Positions 43,250 through 52,666 are shown, numbered from the stretch's first letter. The stretch is 64,000 nucleotides of DNA from CAVZOY01 sp963777095 (GCA_963777095.1 CAVZOY010000004.1:248001-312000), one strand, 5' to 3'. Notes: generated from the sequence alone by a model not told the origin. Numbers and translations are program-made.

Positions 43250-46060
43250 TTATGCCCCCGGCTGCTGGTCCGGGTCGGTGGTGGTGTCCTCCGGCGCGGC
43301 CTGCACGTCGTCGATGCGGTACTTCTCCAGGGCCTGCCGCGCGACGTCGCGGTCGAGCTCGCCGCGGTCGGCCAGCGCGATCAGCGTGCGGACGACGACC
43401 GACTCGGCGTCCACGTTGAAGTGCCGCCGCAGCGCCGGGCGGGTGTCGGAGAGCCCGAACCCGTCGGTGCCGAGCGTCGCCATGCCACCGGGCACGAACG
43501 GCGTGATCAGGTCGGGAACCGCCTTCATCCAGTCCGACACCGCCACGACCGGGCCGTCGACGCCGGTCAGCCGCTCGGTGACGTACGGCCGGCGCGGCTC
43601 CTCGCCCGGGTGCAGGAGGTTCCACTCCTCGCACTCGTCGGCCTGCCGGCGCAGCTCGGACCACGAGGTGACCGACCAGACGTCGGCGGAGACGCCCCAG
43701 TCGTTCGCCAGCAGCTCCTGGGCACGCAGCGCCCACGGCACCGCGACACCGGAGGCGAGCACCTGCGCCCGCTTGCCGTTCTCGACCTGCGGGCCCTCGG
43801 CGTAGCGGTACATGCCCGCCAGGAGGCCGGCGACGTCGAGGTTCTCCGGCTCGGCCGGCTGCTGGAACGGCTCGTTGTAGACGGTCAGGTAGTACATGAC
43901 GTCCGCCGAGCGGTGCCCGCCGAGCGGCGCGCCCGGGTCCTCGCCGTACATGCGGGCGAGGGCGTCCTTGGTGACATGCGCGAGTTCGAACGAGAACGCC
44001 GGGTCGTAGGTCACCACGGCCGGGTTGGTGAACGCCAGGAGGATCGAGTGCCCGTCCTCGTGCTGCAGGCCCTCGCCGTTGAGCGTCGTCCGCCCGGCGG
44101 TGGCGCCGAGGACGAAGCCGCGGGTCATCTGGTCCGCGGCGGCCCAGAAGCCGTCACCGGTCCGCTGGAACCCGAACATCGAGTAGAAGATGTAGATCGG
44201 GATCATCGGCTCGCCGTGCGTGGCGTACGACGTGCCGACCGCGGTGAACGACGCCGTCGAACCGGCTTCGTTGATGCCCTCGTGCAGGATCTGCCCCTGC
44301 TCGGACTCCTTGTAGGCCAGGAGGAGGTCGCGGTCGACGGACGTGTAGCGCTGCCCGGCCGGGTTGTAGATCTTCTGGCTCGGGAACATCGCGTCCATCC
44401 CGAAGGTGCGCGCCTCGTCGGGGATGATCGGCACGAAGCGCGGGCCGAGCTCCTTGTCCTTGAGCATCTCCTTCAGCAGGCGGACGAAGGCCATCGTCGT
44501 GGCGACGTCCTGCTTGCCGGAGCCCCGCTTGAGGACGTCGAAGACCTTGTCCTCCGGCTGCTTGACCGGCTTGAACTCCGACCGCCGGCGTGGCACGGCC
44601 CCGCCCAGCTGCCGGCGCCGGTCGAGCATGTACTGCATCTCGTCGGAGTCGGGGTTCGGCCGGTAGTAGGGCGGCAGGGTCTTGTCGAGCGCCTCGTCCG
44701 GGATGTCGAGGTAGAGCCGGTCGCGGAAGCCGGCCAGGTCCTCGGCGGTCAGCTTCTTCATCTGGTGGGTCGAGTTGCGGCCCTCGAAGTGGCTGCCGAG
44801 CGTCCAGCCCTTGATCGTCTTGGCGAGGATGACCGTCGGCTGGCCCCTGTGCTCCACCGCCGCCTTGAACGCCGCGTAGACCTTGCGGTAGTCGTGCCCG
44901 CCGCGGGAGAGGTTCCAGATCTCCTTGTCGGACATGCTCTCGACCATCTTGCGGGTGCGCGGGTCACGCCCGAAGAAGTGCTCGCGGACGAACGCGCCGT
45001 CCTCGGCCTTGTAGGTCTGGTAGTCGCCGTCCGGCGTCACGTTCATCAGGTTGACCAGCGCGCCGTCGCGGTCGGCGGACAGCAGCGGGTCCCACTCGCG
45101 GCCCCAGATCACCTTGACGACGTTCCAGCCGGCGCCGCGGAAGAACGACTCCAGCTCCTGGATGACCTTGCCGTTGCCGCGCACCGGGCCGTCGAGCCGC
45201 TGCAGGTTGCAGTTGACGACGAAGGTGAGGTTGTCGAGCTCCTCGCGCGCGGCCAGGCCGATCGCGCCGAGCGACTCGGGCTCGTCCATCTCGCCGTCGC
45301 CGAGGAACGCCCAGACGTGCTGGTCGGAGGTGTTCTTGATGCCGCGGTTGTGCAGGTAGCGGTTGAACCGCGCCTGGTAGATCGCGTTGAGCGGGCCGAG
45401 GCCCATGGAGACGGTCGGGAACTCCCAGAACTCCGGCATCAACCGCGGGTGCGGGTAGGACGACAGGCCACCCCCGGGGTGGCTGACCTCCTGCCGGAAG
45501 CCGTCCATCTGCTGCTCGGAGAGCCGGCCCTCGAGGAACGCGCGGGCGTAGATGCCGGGGGAGGCGTGCCCCTGGAACCAGATCTGGTCGCCGCCTCCGG
45601 GGTGGTCCTTGCCGCGGAAGAAGTGGTTGAAGCCGACCTCGTAGAGCGAGGCGGACGACGCGTAGGAGGAGATGTGCCCGCCGACCGCGATGCCGGGGCG
45701 CTGCGCGCGGTGCACCATGATCGCCGCGTTCCAGCGGATGTAGGCGCGGATGCGGCGCTCCACGTGCTCGTCGCCGGGGAACCACGGCTCCCGCTCCGGC
45801 GGGATCGTGTTGATGTAGTCGGTGCTGCGCAGCGCCGGGACGCCGACCTTCTTCTCCCGGCTGCGCTCGAGCAGCCGCAGCATCAGGTATCTGGCCCGGT
45901 CACCACCCGCGTGCTCGACGACCGCGTCGAGGGAGTCCATCCACTCCTGGGTCTCGTCGGGATCGATGTCGGGAAGCTGGCTGGGCAGGCCGTCGGTGAT
46001 GATCGCGCGGGGGGTGCCTGCGTCGCGGGCGGGATCGCCGCCCTGCTGCGGAGCGCTCAT
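43250..46060 (-). CDS. aceE: Pyruvate dehydrogenase E1 component, homodimeric
   Basis: 936 residues, ATG 46060 (MSAPQQGGDPARDAG). Thiamine-diphosphate E1 of the AceE type: GGHISSYASSASLYEVGFNHFFRG, FLGDGEMDEPESLGA...VVNCNLQRLDGPVRGNGK (ThDP-Mg binding), AKTIKGWTLGSHFEGRN and the transketolase-like C-terminal domain GINEAGSTASFTAVGTSY, FYSMFGFQRTGDGFWAAADQMTRGFVLGATAGRTTLNGEGLQHEDGHS. It decarboxylates pyruvate and acetylates the E2 lipoyl group. Divergent from the DUF3052 gene, as in mycobacteria (Rv2241/Rv2239c). No frameshift over 2.8 kb, unlike many neighbours. Confidence 0.96.
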   Translation of the reverse strand: MSAPQQGGDPARDAGTPRAIITDGLPSQLPDIDPDETQEWMDSLDAVVEHAGGDRARYLMLRLLERSREKKVGVPALRSTDYINTIPPEREPWFPGDEHVERRIRAYIRWNAAIMVHRAQRPGIAVGGHISSYASSASLYEVGFNHFFRGKDHPGGGDQIWFQGHASPGIYARAFLEGRLSEQQMDGFRQEVSHPGGGLSSYPHPRLMPEFWEFPTVSMGLGPLNAIYQARFNRYLHNRGIKNTSDQHVWAFLGDGEMDEPESLGAIGLAAREELDNLTFVVNCNLQRLDGPVRGNGKVIQELESFFRGAGWNVVKVIWGREWDPLLSADRDGALVNLMNVTPDGDYQTYKAEDGAFVREHFFGRDPRTRKMVESMSDKEIWNLSRGGHDYRKVYAAFKAAVEHRGQPTVILAKTIKGWTLGSHFEGRNSTHQMKKLTAEDLAGFRDRLYLDIPDEALDKTLPPYYRPNPDSDEMQYMLDRRRQLGGAVPRRRSEFKPVKQPEDKVFDVLKRGSGKQDVATTMAFVRLLKEMLKDKELGPRFVPIIPDEARTFGMDAMFPSQKIYNPAGQRYTSVDRDLLLAYKESEQGQILHEGINEAGSTASFTAVGTSYATHGEPMIPIYIFYSMFGFQRTGDGFWAAADQMTRGFVLGATAGRTTLNGEGLQHEDGHSILLAFTNPAVVTYDPAFSFELAHVTKDALARMYGEDPGAPLGGHRSADVMYYLTVYNEPFQQPAEPENLDVAGLLAGMYRYAEGPQVENGKRAQVLASGVAVPWALRAQELLANDWGVSADVWSVTSWSELRRQADECEEWNLLHPGEEPRRPYVTERLTGVDGPVVAVSDWMKAVPDLITPFVPGGMATLGTDGFGLSDTRPALRRHFNVDAESVVVRTLIALADRGELDRDVARQALEKYRIDDVQAAPEDTTTDPDQQPGA

Positions 46061-46274
46061 GCCTCCATGCTCTCGCGTCCGGGTCACCCGCGTCACGCCG
46101 AGGGTCGGTGTCCCGCATGCCGCAGGGGTCCCACCCCTGTTCGGAGTGCTTGCGCGGGCGGGGTCATGCCCTACGCTTCCGCCACGGCGTACGCCCGGAA
46201 CCCCGGGTCGGCGCCGTCCCGCCGGGCCTCCGAGGTCCGTGCGCGGGTACCGGCGCAGGGACGAGAGGGGTGAC

Positions 46275-46472
46275 ATGACCGGGGTGCGGGCAACCCTCCC
46301 GCTGGTCGTGTCCTCGCTCGCCGTCCGTCCGGCCGGCTGCCTCCAGGTCGCCCGCCGCCGTCGACGTGGACCGGCATATCGACCCTCTGCCTGGGCATTC
46401 CCGGGCTGCACAGGGCACCATCCACCCCAGATCCGGTCAGCAGTAGGCCATTCCACGGAGGAGCAGCGGTAA
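46275..46472 (+). CDS. Possible small upstream ORF coupled to DUF3052 gene
   Basis: 65 codons from ATG 46275, preceded by GAGAGGGG at about 7 bases, ending in TAA whose final A is the A of the DUF3052 ATG (TAATG). The predicted peptide (MTGVRATLPLVVSSLAVRPAG...) has a hydrophobic start and a basic middle but no recognised family. GC3 falls in its second half, so coding status is uncertain. The remaining 200 bases upstream to aceE hold no other gene. Confidence 0.3.
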   Translation: MTGVRATLPLVVSSLAVRPAGCLQVARRRRRGPAYRPSAWAFPGCTGHHPPQIRSAVGHSTEEQR

Positions 46473-46891
46473 TGAGCGTCGACAGCGCCGGCATGGCGGC
46501 CCGGCTGGGCATCAAGCCGGGCATGGTCGTGCAGGAGCTCGGCTGGGACGAGGACGCCGACGAGGACCTGCGCGACGCGATCGTCGAGGTCTCGGGCAGC
46601 GAGATGGTCGACGAGGACACCGACGAGGTGGCCGACGTCGTCGTCCTGTGGTGGCGCGAGGACGACGGCGACCTGTTCGACGCCCTGACCGACGCCCTCA
46701 CCTCGCTCGCCGACGAAGGCGTGGTCTGGCTGTTCGTCCCCAAGACGGGTCGTCCCGGCCACGTCGAGCCCGGTGACGTCACCGAGGTGGCGCCGACGGC
46801 GGGGCTGTCACAGACCTCGAGCATCTCGGCGGGCAAGGACTGGTCGGGCATCCGGCTGGTCACGCCGAAGGCGGCCCGCTCGCGCCGCTGA
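46472..46891 (+). CDS. DUF3052 family protein
   Basis: 139 residues; ATG 46472 follows GGAGGAGC. AARLGIKPGMVVQELGWDEDADEDLRDAIVEVSGSEMVDEDTDEVADVVVLWWREDDGDLFDALTDALTSLADEGVVWLFVPKTGRPGHVEPGDVTEVAPTAGLSQTSSISAGKDWSGIRLV is the full DUF3052 signature. Members are small acidic proteins conserved next to aceE in actinobacteria (Rv2239c in M. tuberculosis); function unknown. Followed 2 bases later by the peroxiredoxin gene. Confidence 0.92.
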   Translation: MSVDSAGMAARLGIKPGMVVQELGWDEDADEDLRDAIVEVSGSEMVDEDTDEVADVVVLWWREDDGDLFDALTDALTSLADEGVVWLFVPKTGRPGHVEPGDVTEVAPTAGLSQTSSISAGKDWSGIRLVTPKAARSRR

Positions 46892-46893
46892 GC

Positions 46894-47349
46894 GTGGCTG
46901 TTTCCGTCGGCGATCGCGCGCCCGACTTCACGCTGCTCGACCAGGACCGCCAGCCGGTGACGTTGTCGGCACTGCGCGGGTCGCCGGTGCTGCTGGTCTT
47001 CTACCCGTTCGCCTTCTCCGCGCTGTGCGGCTCCGAGCTGGGCCGGCTGCGCGACTCGCTGTCGGCCTACGCCGGCGTCACGGTCCTGGCCGTGAGCACC
47101 GACCCGGTCTACGCGCTGAAGGCCTTCCGGGCGCAGGAGGGCTACGACTTCCCGCTGCTCTCGGACTTCTGGCCGCACGGCGCGGCGGCGTCCGCGTACG
47201 GCGTCCTCGACGAGCGGGCCGGGATGGCGCTGCGCGCGACGTTCCTGGTCGACGCTTCCGGTCTCGTCCGGTTCGCGCAGGTCAACGGCCCCGGCGACGT
47301 CCGCGAGCAGTCGGAGTGGAAGGACGCCGTCGCGCGCCTGCTCGGCTGA
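46894..47349 (+). CDS. AhpE-like peroxiredoxin
   Basis: 151 residues from GTG 46894. VGDRAPDFTLLDQDRQPVTLSALRGSPVLLVFYPFAFSALCGSELGRLRD carries the peroxidatic cysteine in the position P-F-A-F-x-x-x-C (the usual T before it is S-A-L here). VTVLAVSTDPVYALKAFRAQEGYDFPLLSDFWPHGAAASAYGV and RATFLVDASGLVRFAQVN complete the thioredoxin fold. No resolving Cys is seen, as in the one-Cys AhpE, which is probably reduced by mycothiol/mycoredoxin. Shares an operon with DUF3052, matching Rv2238c-Rv2239c order. Confidence 0.92.
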   Translation: MAVSVGDRAPDFTLLDQDRQPVTLSALRGSPVLLVFYPFAFSALCGSELGRLRDSLSAYAGVTVLAVSTDPVYALKAFRAQEGYDFPLLSDFWPHGAAASAYGVLDERAGMALRATFLVDASGLVRFAQVNGPGDVREQSEWKDAVARLLG

Positions 47350-47390
47350 TGGAGTAGGACGGCGCGGATTCCGCGCCCCTCCCACTCCAT
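47349..47390 (+). terminator. Terminator-like hairpin after peroxiredoxin gene
   Basis: ATGGAGT ... ACTCCAT outer arms and GGCGCGG-ATT-CCGCGCC inner stem, starting at the last base of the peroxiredoxin stop codon. No T tract follows. Confidence 0.7.
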
Positions 47391-47424
47391 GGGCGGCGGC
47401 GGCACCTACGCTGGTCGCGTCCCG

Positions 47425-47496
47425 GGGCGCGTAGCTCAGCGGGAGAGCTCTCGCCTTACAAGCGAGCGGTCGCAGGTTCGATCCCTGCCGCGCCCA
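47425..47496 (+). tRNA. tRNA-Val (anticodon TAC)
   Basis: Acceptor GGGCGCG/CGCGCCC, D arm GCTC...GAGC, anticodon arm CTCGC-CTTACAA-GCGAG with TAC, T arm GCAGG-TTCGATC-CCTGC, discriminator A; the following CC is only part of a CCA end. Confidence 0.95.
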
Positions 47497-47510
47497 CCCT
47501 GTTGCCGCTG

Positions 47511-47566
47511 TGTCGACATCGCCGTTTGTCGACACCGCCGTTTGTCGACAACGCCGCCTGTCGACA
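47511..47566 (+). promoter_or_regulatory. Tandem array of four TGTCGACA palindromes, 16-bp period
   Basis: Perfect 8-bp palindromes TGTCGACA begin at 47511, 47527, 47543 and 47559, each exactly 16 bp apart, with similar spacers (TCGCCGTT, CCGCCGTT, ACGCCGCC). The array begins 14 bases after the tRNA-Val and ends 80 bases before hen1. Its regularity suggests cooperative binding of a dimeric regulator on the RNA-repair operon promoter; the regulator is not identified. Confidence 0.7.
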
Positions 47567-47646
47567 TGTCGCCGTCCTCACCCCGACGGACGGCGCGTCC
47601 TGGCAACTCGCTGGCCCGGACGCCGTCCCGCCGGTGAGACTGCGGC

Positions 47647-49107
47647 GTGCTCCTGACCCTCTCGACCACCCACGTGCCTGCCACCGACCTCGGATTCCTG
47701 CTGCACAAGAACCCGATGCGGGCGCAGCAGGTGCAGGTGTCGTCGGGGACGGCGCAGGTGTTCTACCCCGAGGCGAGCCACGAGCGCTGCACCGTCGCCC
47801 TGCTGCTCGAGGTCGACCCGATCGGCCTGGTGCGCACGGCGCGGGCGGGCAGCGGGGACGACGCTGCCCTCGCCCAGTACGTCAACGACCGCCCGTACGC
47901 CGCGTCGAGCCTGCTCGCCGTCGCCCTCGGCAAGGTCTTCGCGACCGCTCGTCGAGGGACGAGCAAGGAACGCCCGGAGCTGGTGGACGTCGCCCTGCCG
48001 CTCGAGGTGCACGTGCCGGCGCTGTCCTGCCGCGGCGGCCCCGACATGGCCCGCCGCTTCTTCGAGCCGCTGGGCTGGACCGTCGAGGCGACCGCCGTGC
48101 CGCTCGACGAGACCTTTCCCGAGTGGGGCGACGCACGCGTGGTCGACCTGCGGCTCTCGGGCACGCTCCGGGTCGCCGACGCGCTCAACCACCTCTACGT
48201 CGCGCTGCCCGTGCTCGACGACGCCAAGCACTACTGGGTCGGCACCGAGGAGGTCGAGAAGCTGCTGCGGGCCGGTACCGGCTGGCTCGCCGACCACCCC
48301 GACCGCGAGCTGATCACCCGGCGGTACCTCAGCCACCGCACCGCGCTGACCCGGCGGGCCATCGAGCGGCTCGCCGAGGTCGACGACGCGGCGGTCGAGG
48401 CGCTGGACGACGCCACCGCCCCCGCGCTTCCCGCGGCCGGCGGCCCCGCGCCGACCGACACCCCGGACGACGAGGTCGACCGCCCGGTGCCCCTCGCCGT
48501 CCAGCGGCACGGCGCCGTCCTCGCCGCGCTGCGCAGCGCCGGCGCCCAGCGGGTGATCGATCTCGGTTGCGGATCGGGCGCGCTGCTGCCCTCGCTCCTC
48601 GCGGAGCGGTCCTTCACCGAGGTCGTCGGCGTCGACGTCAGCGCCCGCGCGCTGGAGATCGCCGCCCGCCGGCTGCGGCTCGACCGACTGCCCGAGCGCG
48701 CCCGTGACCGGGTCACCCTGCTGCAGAGCGGGCTCACCTACACCGACGCCCGCCTGCGCGGCTACGACGCCGCGGTGCTCATGGAGGTCGTCGAGCACCT
48801 CGACCCCGACCGGCTGCCGGCACTCGAGCACGCCGTCTTCGCGGCCGCGGCGCCGACGACCGTCGTCGTCACCACGCCGAACGTCGAGCACAACGTCCGG
48901 TTCGAGGGGCTGCCCGCCGGCAGCTTCCGGCACCGCGACCACCGGTTCGAGTGGACGCGGCAGGAGTTCGCCGACTGGGCGACCGGGGTGGGGGAGCGGC
49001 ACGGCTACGCCGTCCGGCTGCTCGGTGTCGGGGACGACGACCCCGAGGTGGGCCCGCCGACCCAGATGGCCGTGTTCACCCGGACCGGGCAGGAGGCGGC
49101 GGCGTGA
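47647..49107 (+). CDS. hen1: 3'-terminal RNA ribose 2'-O-methyltransferase Hen1
   Basis: 486 residues from GTG 47647. The N-terminal half (LLTLSTTHVPATDLGFLLHKNPMRAQ...YPEASHERCTVALLLEVDPIGLVR, AVALGKVFATARRG) is the bacterial Hen1 N-domain that activates the partner Pnkp ligase. The C-terminal methyltransferase has RVIDLGCGSGALLPSLL (SAM), VLMEVVEHLDPDRL and GSFRHRDHRFEWTRQEFADW, giving the E-x-x-E-H...H metal-binding set used for 2'-O-methylation of RNA 3' ends. The stop overlaps pnkp (GTGA). Together they repair cleaved RNAs such as tRNA cut by ribotoxins and mark the repaired site against recutting. Confidence 0.95.
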   Translation: MLLTLSTTHVPATDLGFLLHKNPMRAQQVQVSSGTAQVFYPEASHERCTVALLLEVDPIGLVRTARAGSGDDAALAQYVNDRPYAASSLLAVALGKVFATARRGTSKERPELVDVALPLEVHVPALSCRGGPDMARRFFEPLGWTVEATAVPLDETFPEWGDARVVDLRLSGTLRVADALNHLYVALPVLDDAKHYWVGTEEVEKLLRAGTGWLADHPDRELITRRYLSHRTALTRRAIERLAEVDDAAVEALDDATAPALPAAGGPAPTDTPDDEVDRPVPLAVQRHGAVLAALRSAGAQRVIDLGCGSGALLPSLLAERSFTEVVGVDVSARALEIAARRLRLDRLPERARDRVTLLQSGLTYTDARLRGYDAAVLMEVVEHLDPDRLPALEHAVFAAAAPTTVVVTTPNVEHNVRFEGLPAGSFRHRDHRFEWTRQEFADWATGVGERHGYAVRLLGVGDDDPEVGPPTQMAVFTRTGQEAAA

Positions 49108-51634
49108 GCGCGGAGGACGAGTCCCGCCCCGTCGTCGTCCCGGACCTCTCGCTGGTCGTGCTCATCGGGGTGAGCGGCTCGGGCAAGAGCACGTTCGCGC
49201 GGCGGCACTTCCGGCCCACCCAGGTGCTGTCGAGCGACTTCTGCCGCGGGCTGGTGGCCGACGACGAGAACGACCAGGCGGCGACGCCCGAGGCGTTCGC
49301 CCTGCTGCACCACATCGCGGGCGTCCGCCTGCGCCGTGGGCTGCTGACGGTCGTCGACGCGACCAACGTCAAGCGCGAGGACCGTGCGTCCCTCGTGCAG
49401 CTGGCACGCGCCCACGACGTGCTGCCCGTCGCGATCGTGCTCGACGTGCCCGAGGCCGAGTGCCTGGCGCGCACCGAGGCCCGCGCCGATCGCGACCTCG
49501 TGCCGGGCGTCATCCACCGACAGCGGGCCGACCTGCGGCGCGGGCTGCGGGGACTGGGTCGCGAGGGCTTCCGCAAGGTGCACGTGCTCTCCCCGGACGA
49601 CATCGAGCGCGCCGTCATCACGGTGGGAGAAGCAGTACAACGACCGGCGCGAGGACACCGGGCCGTTCGACGTCGTCGGCGACGTCCACGGCTGCCGCGT
49701 CGAGCTCGAGGAGCTGCTGGTCGAGCTCGGCTACGAGCTGCGCCGGGACGACGCCGGTCGGCCGGTCGACGCCGAGCACCCGGGCGGACGGCGCGCGGTC
49801 TTCGTCGGCGACCTGGTCGACCGCGGCCCGGACTCACCCGGCGTGCTGCGGCTGGTCATGGGGATGGTGGCCGCCGGGCACGCACTCTGCGTCCCCGGCA
49901 ACCACGAGAACAAGCTGGTCAAGGCGCTGCGCGGGCGCAACGTGCAGGTCACCCACGGCCTGGAGCGGACGCTGGCCCAGCTCGAGGCCGAGCCGGAGGA
50001 TTTCCGCCGGGAGGTCGAGGCGTTCTGCGACGGGCTGGTCAGCCACTACGTGCTGGACGGCGGAGCGCTCGTGGTCGCGCACGCCGGGCTGAAGGAGTCG
50101 CTGCAGGGCCGCTCGAGCGCGCGGGTGCGCAGCTTCGCGCTGTACGGGGACACCACCGGGGAGACCGACGAGTTCGGCCTGCCGGTGCGCTATCCGTGGG
50201 CGCAGGAGTACCGCGGCCGGGCCACCGTGCTCTACGGCCACACGCCGGTGCCGACGCCGGAGTGGGTCAACGACACGCTCTGCCTGGACACCGGCTGCGT
50301 CTTCGGCGGCCGGCTGACCGCACTGCGCTACCCGGAGCGCGAGCTCGTCAGCGTCGCCGCGCACGAGGTCTACTACGAGCCGGCGCGGCCGTTCCCGACG
50401 GACGCCCCGGCGGTCGCGCCGAGCCCGTCGGGACGACGTCCTCGACGTGAGCGACGTCCTGGGCAAGCGGGTCGTCGAGACGCGGCTGGCCGGCCGGGTG
50501 ACGGTGCGCGAGGAGAACGCGGCGGCGGCGATCGAGGTGATGAGCCGCTTCGCCGTCGCGCCGGACCGGCTGCTGTACCTGCCGCCGACCATGAGTCCGT
50601 CGGCCACGTCGGTGCAGCCGGGGCTGCTGGAGCACCCGGCGGAGGCCTTCGCGCTACTACCGCGGCGAGGGCGTGGCCGAGGTGGTCTGCCAGGAGAAGC
50701 ACATGGGCTCGCGGGCGGTGGCGCTGGTGCGCCGCGACGGCGGCGGAGCCCTGCACACGCGCACCGGGCGGTCGTTCTTCGAGCGCGGCCTCACCGAGCG
50801 GTTCCTGACCGGCTGTCGGCGGCCGTCACCGCGGCGGGGCTCTTCGACGAGCTGGACACGGACTGGGTGCTGCTCGACGCCGAGCTGCTGCCCTGGTCGG
50901 CCAAGGCGGGCGAGCTGATCCGCTCGCAGTACGCCGCCGTCGGGGCCGCGGCACGGGCCGCGCTGCCGGCCTCCCTCGGTGCGCTGGAGCAGGCGGCCGA
51001 ACGTGGCCTGGACGTCGGCGACCTGCTGGACCGTCAGCGGCGGAGGGCGGCGGACGCCGCGGCGTTCACCGAGGTGTACCGGCGCTACAGCTGGCGGACC
51101 GACGGGCTGGACGGCGTGTGCCTCGCGCCGTTCCAGGTGCTGGCGTCGGCCGGCGCCACGTACGCGGACCGGCCGCACGCCTGGCACCTCGAGCTGGCCG
51201 GGCGGCTCGTGGCGGCCGACGCCGAGCTGCTCCGGACCACCCGCACGGTCGGCGTCGACGTGACCGACCCGGCGAGCGAGGCGGCGGCGACCGCCTGGTG
51301 GGAGCAGCTCACCGCGGCCGGCGGCGAGGGGATGGTCGTCAAGCCGGCGGCGAACCTGACCCTCGGCCGGCGTGGCGCCGTGCAGCCGGGCATCAAGGTG
51401 CGCGGCCGCGAGTACCTGCGGCTGATCTACGGGCCCGACTACACCGAACGGCAGCACCTCGAGCGGCTCCGGCAGCGCTCGCTGGGCCGCAAGCGGGGGC
51501 TGGCCCTGCGCGAGTACGCCCTCGGCATCGAGGGTCTCGAGCGGCTGGCCCGCGGCGAGCCGCTGTGGCGGGTGCACGAGTGCGTCTTCGCCGTCCTCGC
51601 GCTCGAGTCGGAGCCGGTGGACCCGCGGCTATAG
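49104..51634 (+). CDS. pnkp: Polynucleotide kinase-phosphatase/ligase Pnkp (four frameshifts)
   Basis: About 843 residues after repair, the normal Pnkp size. Kinase domain: LVVLIGVSGSGKSTFARRHF. Phosphatase (metallophosphoesterase) domain: DVVGDVHGCRVELEELL, VFVGDLVDRGPDSPGVL, VPGNHENKLVKAL, VVAHAGLKESL and YGHTPVPTPEW. Adenylyltransferase/ligase-like domain: VVCQEKHMGSRAVALVRRD, with motif I lysine, and GEGMVVKPAANLT plus a C-terminal GIKVRGREYLRLIYGPDY. Breaks: near 49626 (extra g), 50433 (extra t), 50654 (extra c) and 50804 (missing g). It heals 5'-OH/2',3'-cyclic ends and, with Hen1, seals RNA. The stop overlaps the convergent gene by 6 bases. Confidence 0.92.
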
Positions 51635-52666
51635 GCGCAGGTGCGCGACGGCGTCCCAGCCGGGGTCGTCGGTGACCGTCGTCCGACTGCCGGGATGGCC
51701 GGCGACCGTGGCCGCGACGCGGTCGGGGCCGTCGGTGGTCCGGTCGACGTAGACGTGCAGCGTCCGCCGTCCGTCCGTGGTCTCGTGCGCCACCACCCTG
51801 CCGTCGTCCTGGAGGACCGCCTCGAGCCGGTCCTCCAGGTCGCGCAGCTGGTCGAGGGCGGCCTCCTGGGGCAGGCCGGAGTCCTCCGCCGCGTACGGGA
51901 GCTCGACCCGGACGTGGGCGTCCAGGTGCGGAGCGGCGGCGCTGGTGAGCGGCAGGCGCACGAGGGCGAGCACCGGCCGGCCGCTGCCGTTCGTCGCCTG
52001 CAGGATCTGCCAGGTGGGCTCCGAGCCCGAGTGCCGCGCGGCCAGGTCGCGGACGGCGGCCCGCAGAGGCGCGAGGGTGGTGGCGCCGGGCGGCTCGTCG
52101 ACCACGGCGGCGATCTCGCCCACCCAGAGCTCCACCGCCTCCTCGCCGAGCAGGTTGTCGAGCGCCAGGAAGGTGATCTCCAGCCGCTGCCTCTCGTCCA
52201 GGGAGCCGAACTCGGGGTGGTGGACGGTGACGTCGACGCGCAGCCGGTCCTCGTCCACCCGCCAGCCGGTGCGGAGGTCGGCGAACGCGATCTCGGCCGC
52301 GCCGATGTGCAGCCGGCCGGACTCGGCGTCCGCGGCGGGCTGGCGGGTGTCGGCGTACTCCCACTGCCCGTCCGGAGCCGGCGCGGCGAGCAGCCACCGC
52401 CGGGCGGTAGCGCGGAGCCGGGGTTCCCCGCCGGCGGTCACGACGAGCTGCCACTCGCCGGAGCGGCCCGGGCCCACCTCCCACGCCAGGTCGGGGTGCA
52501 CGCGGTCGACGGCGGGGCCGATCACCGGCTCGAGCGCCGGGAGGTTGCCGCCCTCGAGGAGGTGGGCGCAGTGGCGGCCCCCTTCCGTGGTCCACCACCG
52601 CCAGAAGTCGGGGATGGCGTCGGGCGAGGGGAGCCGAGGCGCACGGCTGCGTCGGAAGAGCGGCAC
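51629..52666 (-). CDS. DUF695-like hypothetical protein
   Basis: 345 residues from GTG 52666 (VPLFRRSRAPRLPSPDAIPDFWRWW). HPDLAWEVGPGRSGEWQLVVTAGGEPRLRATARRWLLAAP, EFGSLDERQRLEITFLALDNLLGEEAVELWVGEI and the C-terminal DQLRDLEDRLEAVLQDDGRVVAHETTDGRRTLHVYVD suggest an N-terminal DUF695-like domain and a ribonuclease-E-inhibitor-type alpha/beta domain at the C-terminus. Assignment is tentative. It follows the lipase-like gene by 26 bases and converges with pnkp. Confidence 0.65.
   Translation of the reverse strand: MPLFRRSRAPRLPSPDAIPDFWRWWTTEGGRHCAHLLEGGNLPALEPVIGPAVDRVHPDLAWEVGPGRSGEWQLVVTAGGEPRLRATARRWLLAAPAPDGQWEYADTRQPAADAESGRLHIGAAEIAFADLRTGWRVDEDRLRVDVTVHHPEFGSLDERQRLEITFLALDNLLGEEAVELWVGEIAAVVDEPPGATTLAPLRAAVRDLAARHSGSEPTWQILQATNGSGRPVLALVRLPLTSAAAPHLDAHVRVELPYAAEDSGLPQEAALDQLRDLEDRLEAVLQDDGRVVAHETTDGRRTLHVYVDRTTDGPDRVAATVAGHPGSRTTVTDDPGWDAVAHLRL

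Noticed and set aside
42287..46273. A 1328-codon plus-strand open frame over aceE
   Set aside because: It is a GC-driven antisense shadow of aceE and the D-amino-acid oxidase; it has no family motif, while the minus strand gives full-length AceE.
45822..46472. A long plus-strand frame including the small ORF
   Set aside because: The part before 46275 lies antisense to the aceE 5' end; only the last 65 codons have a ribosome site.
47511..47566. CRISPR array
   Set aside because: Repeats are only 8 bp with 8-bp similar spacers, and no cas genes are present; an operator array fits better.
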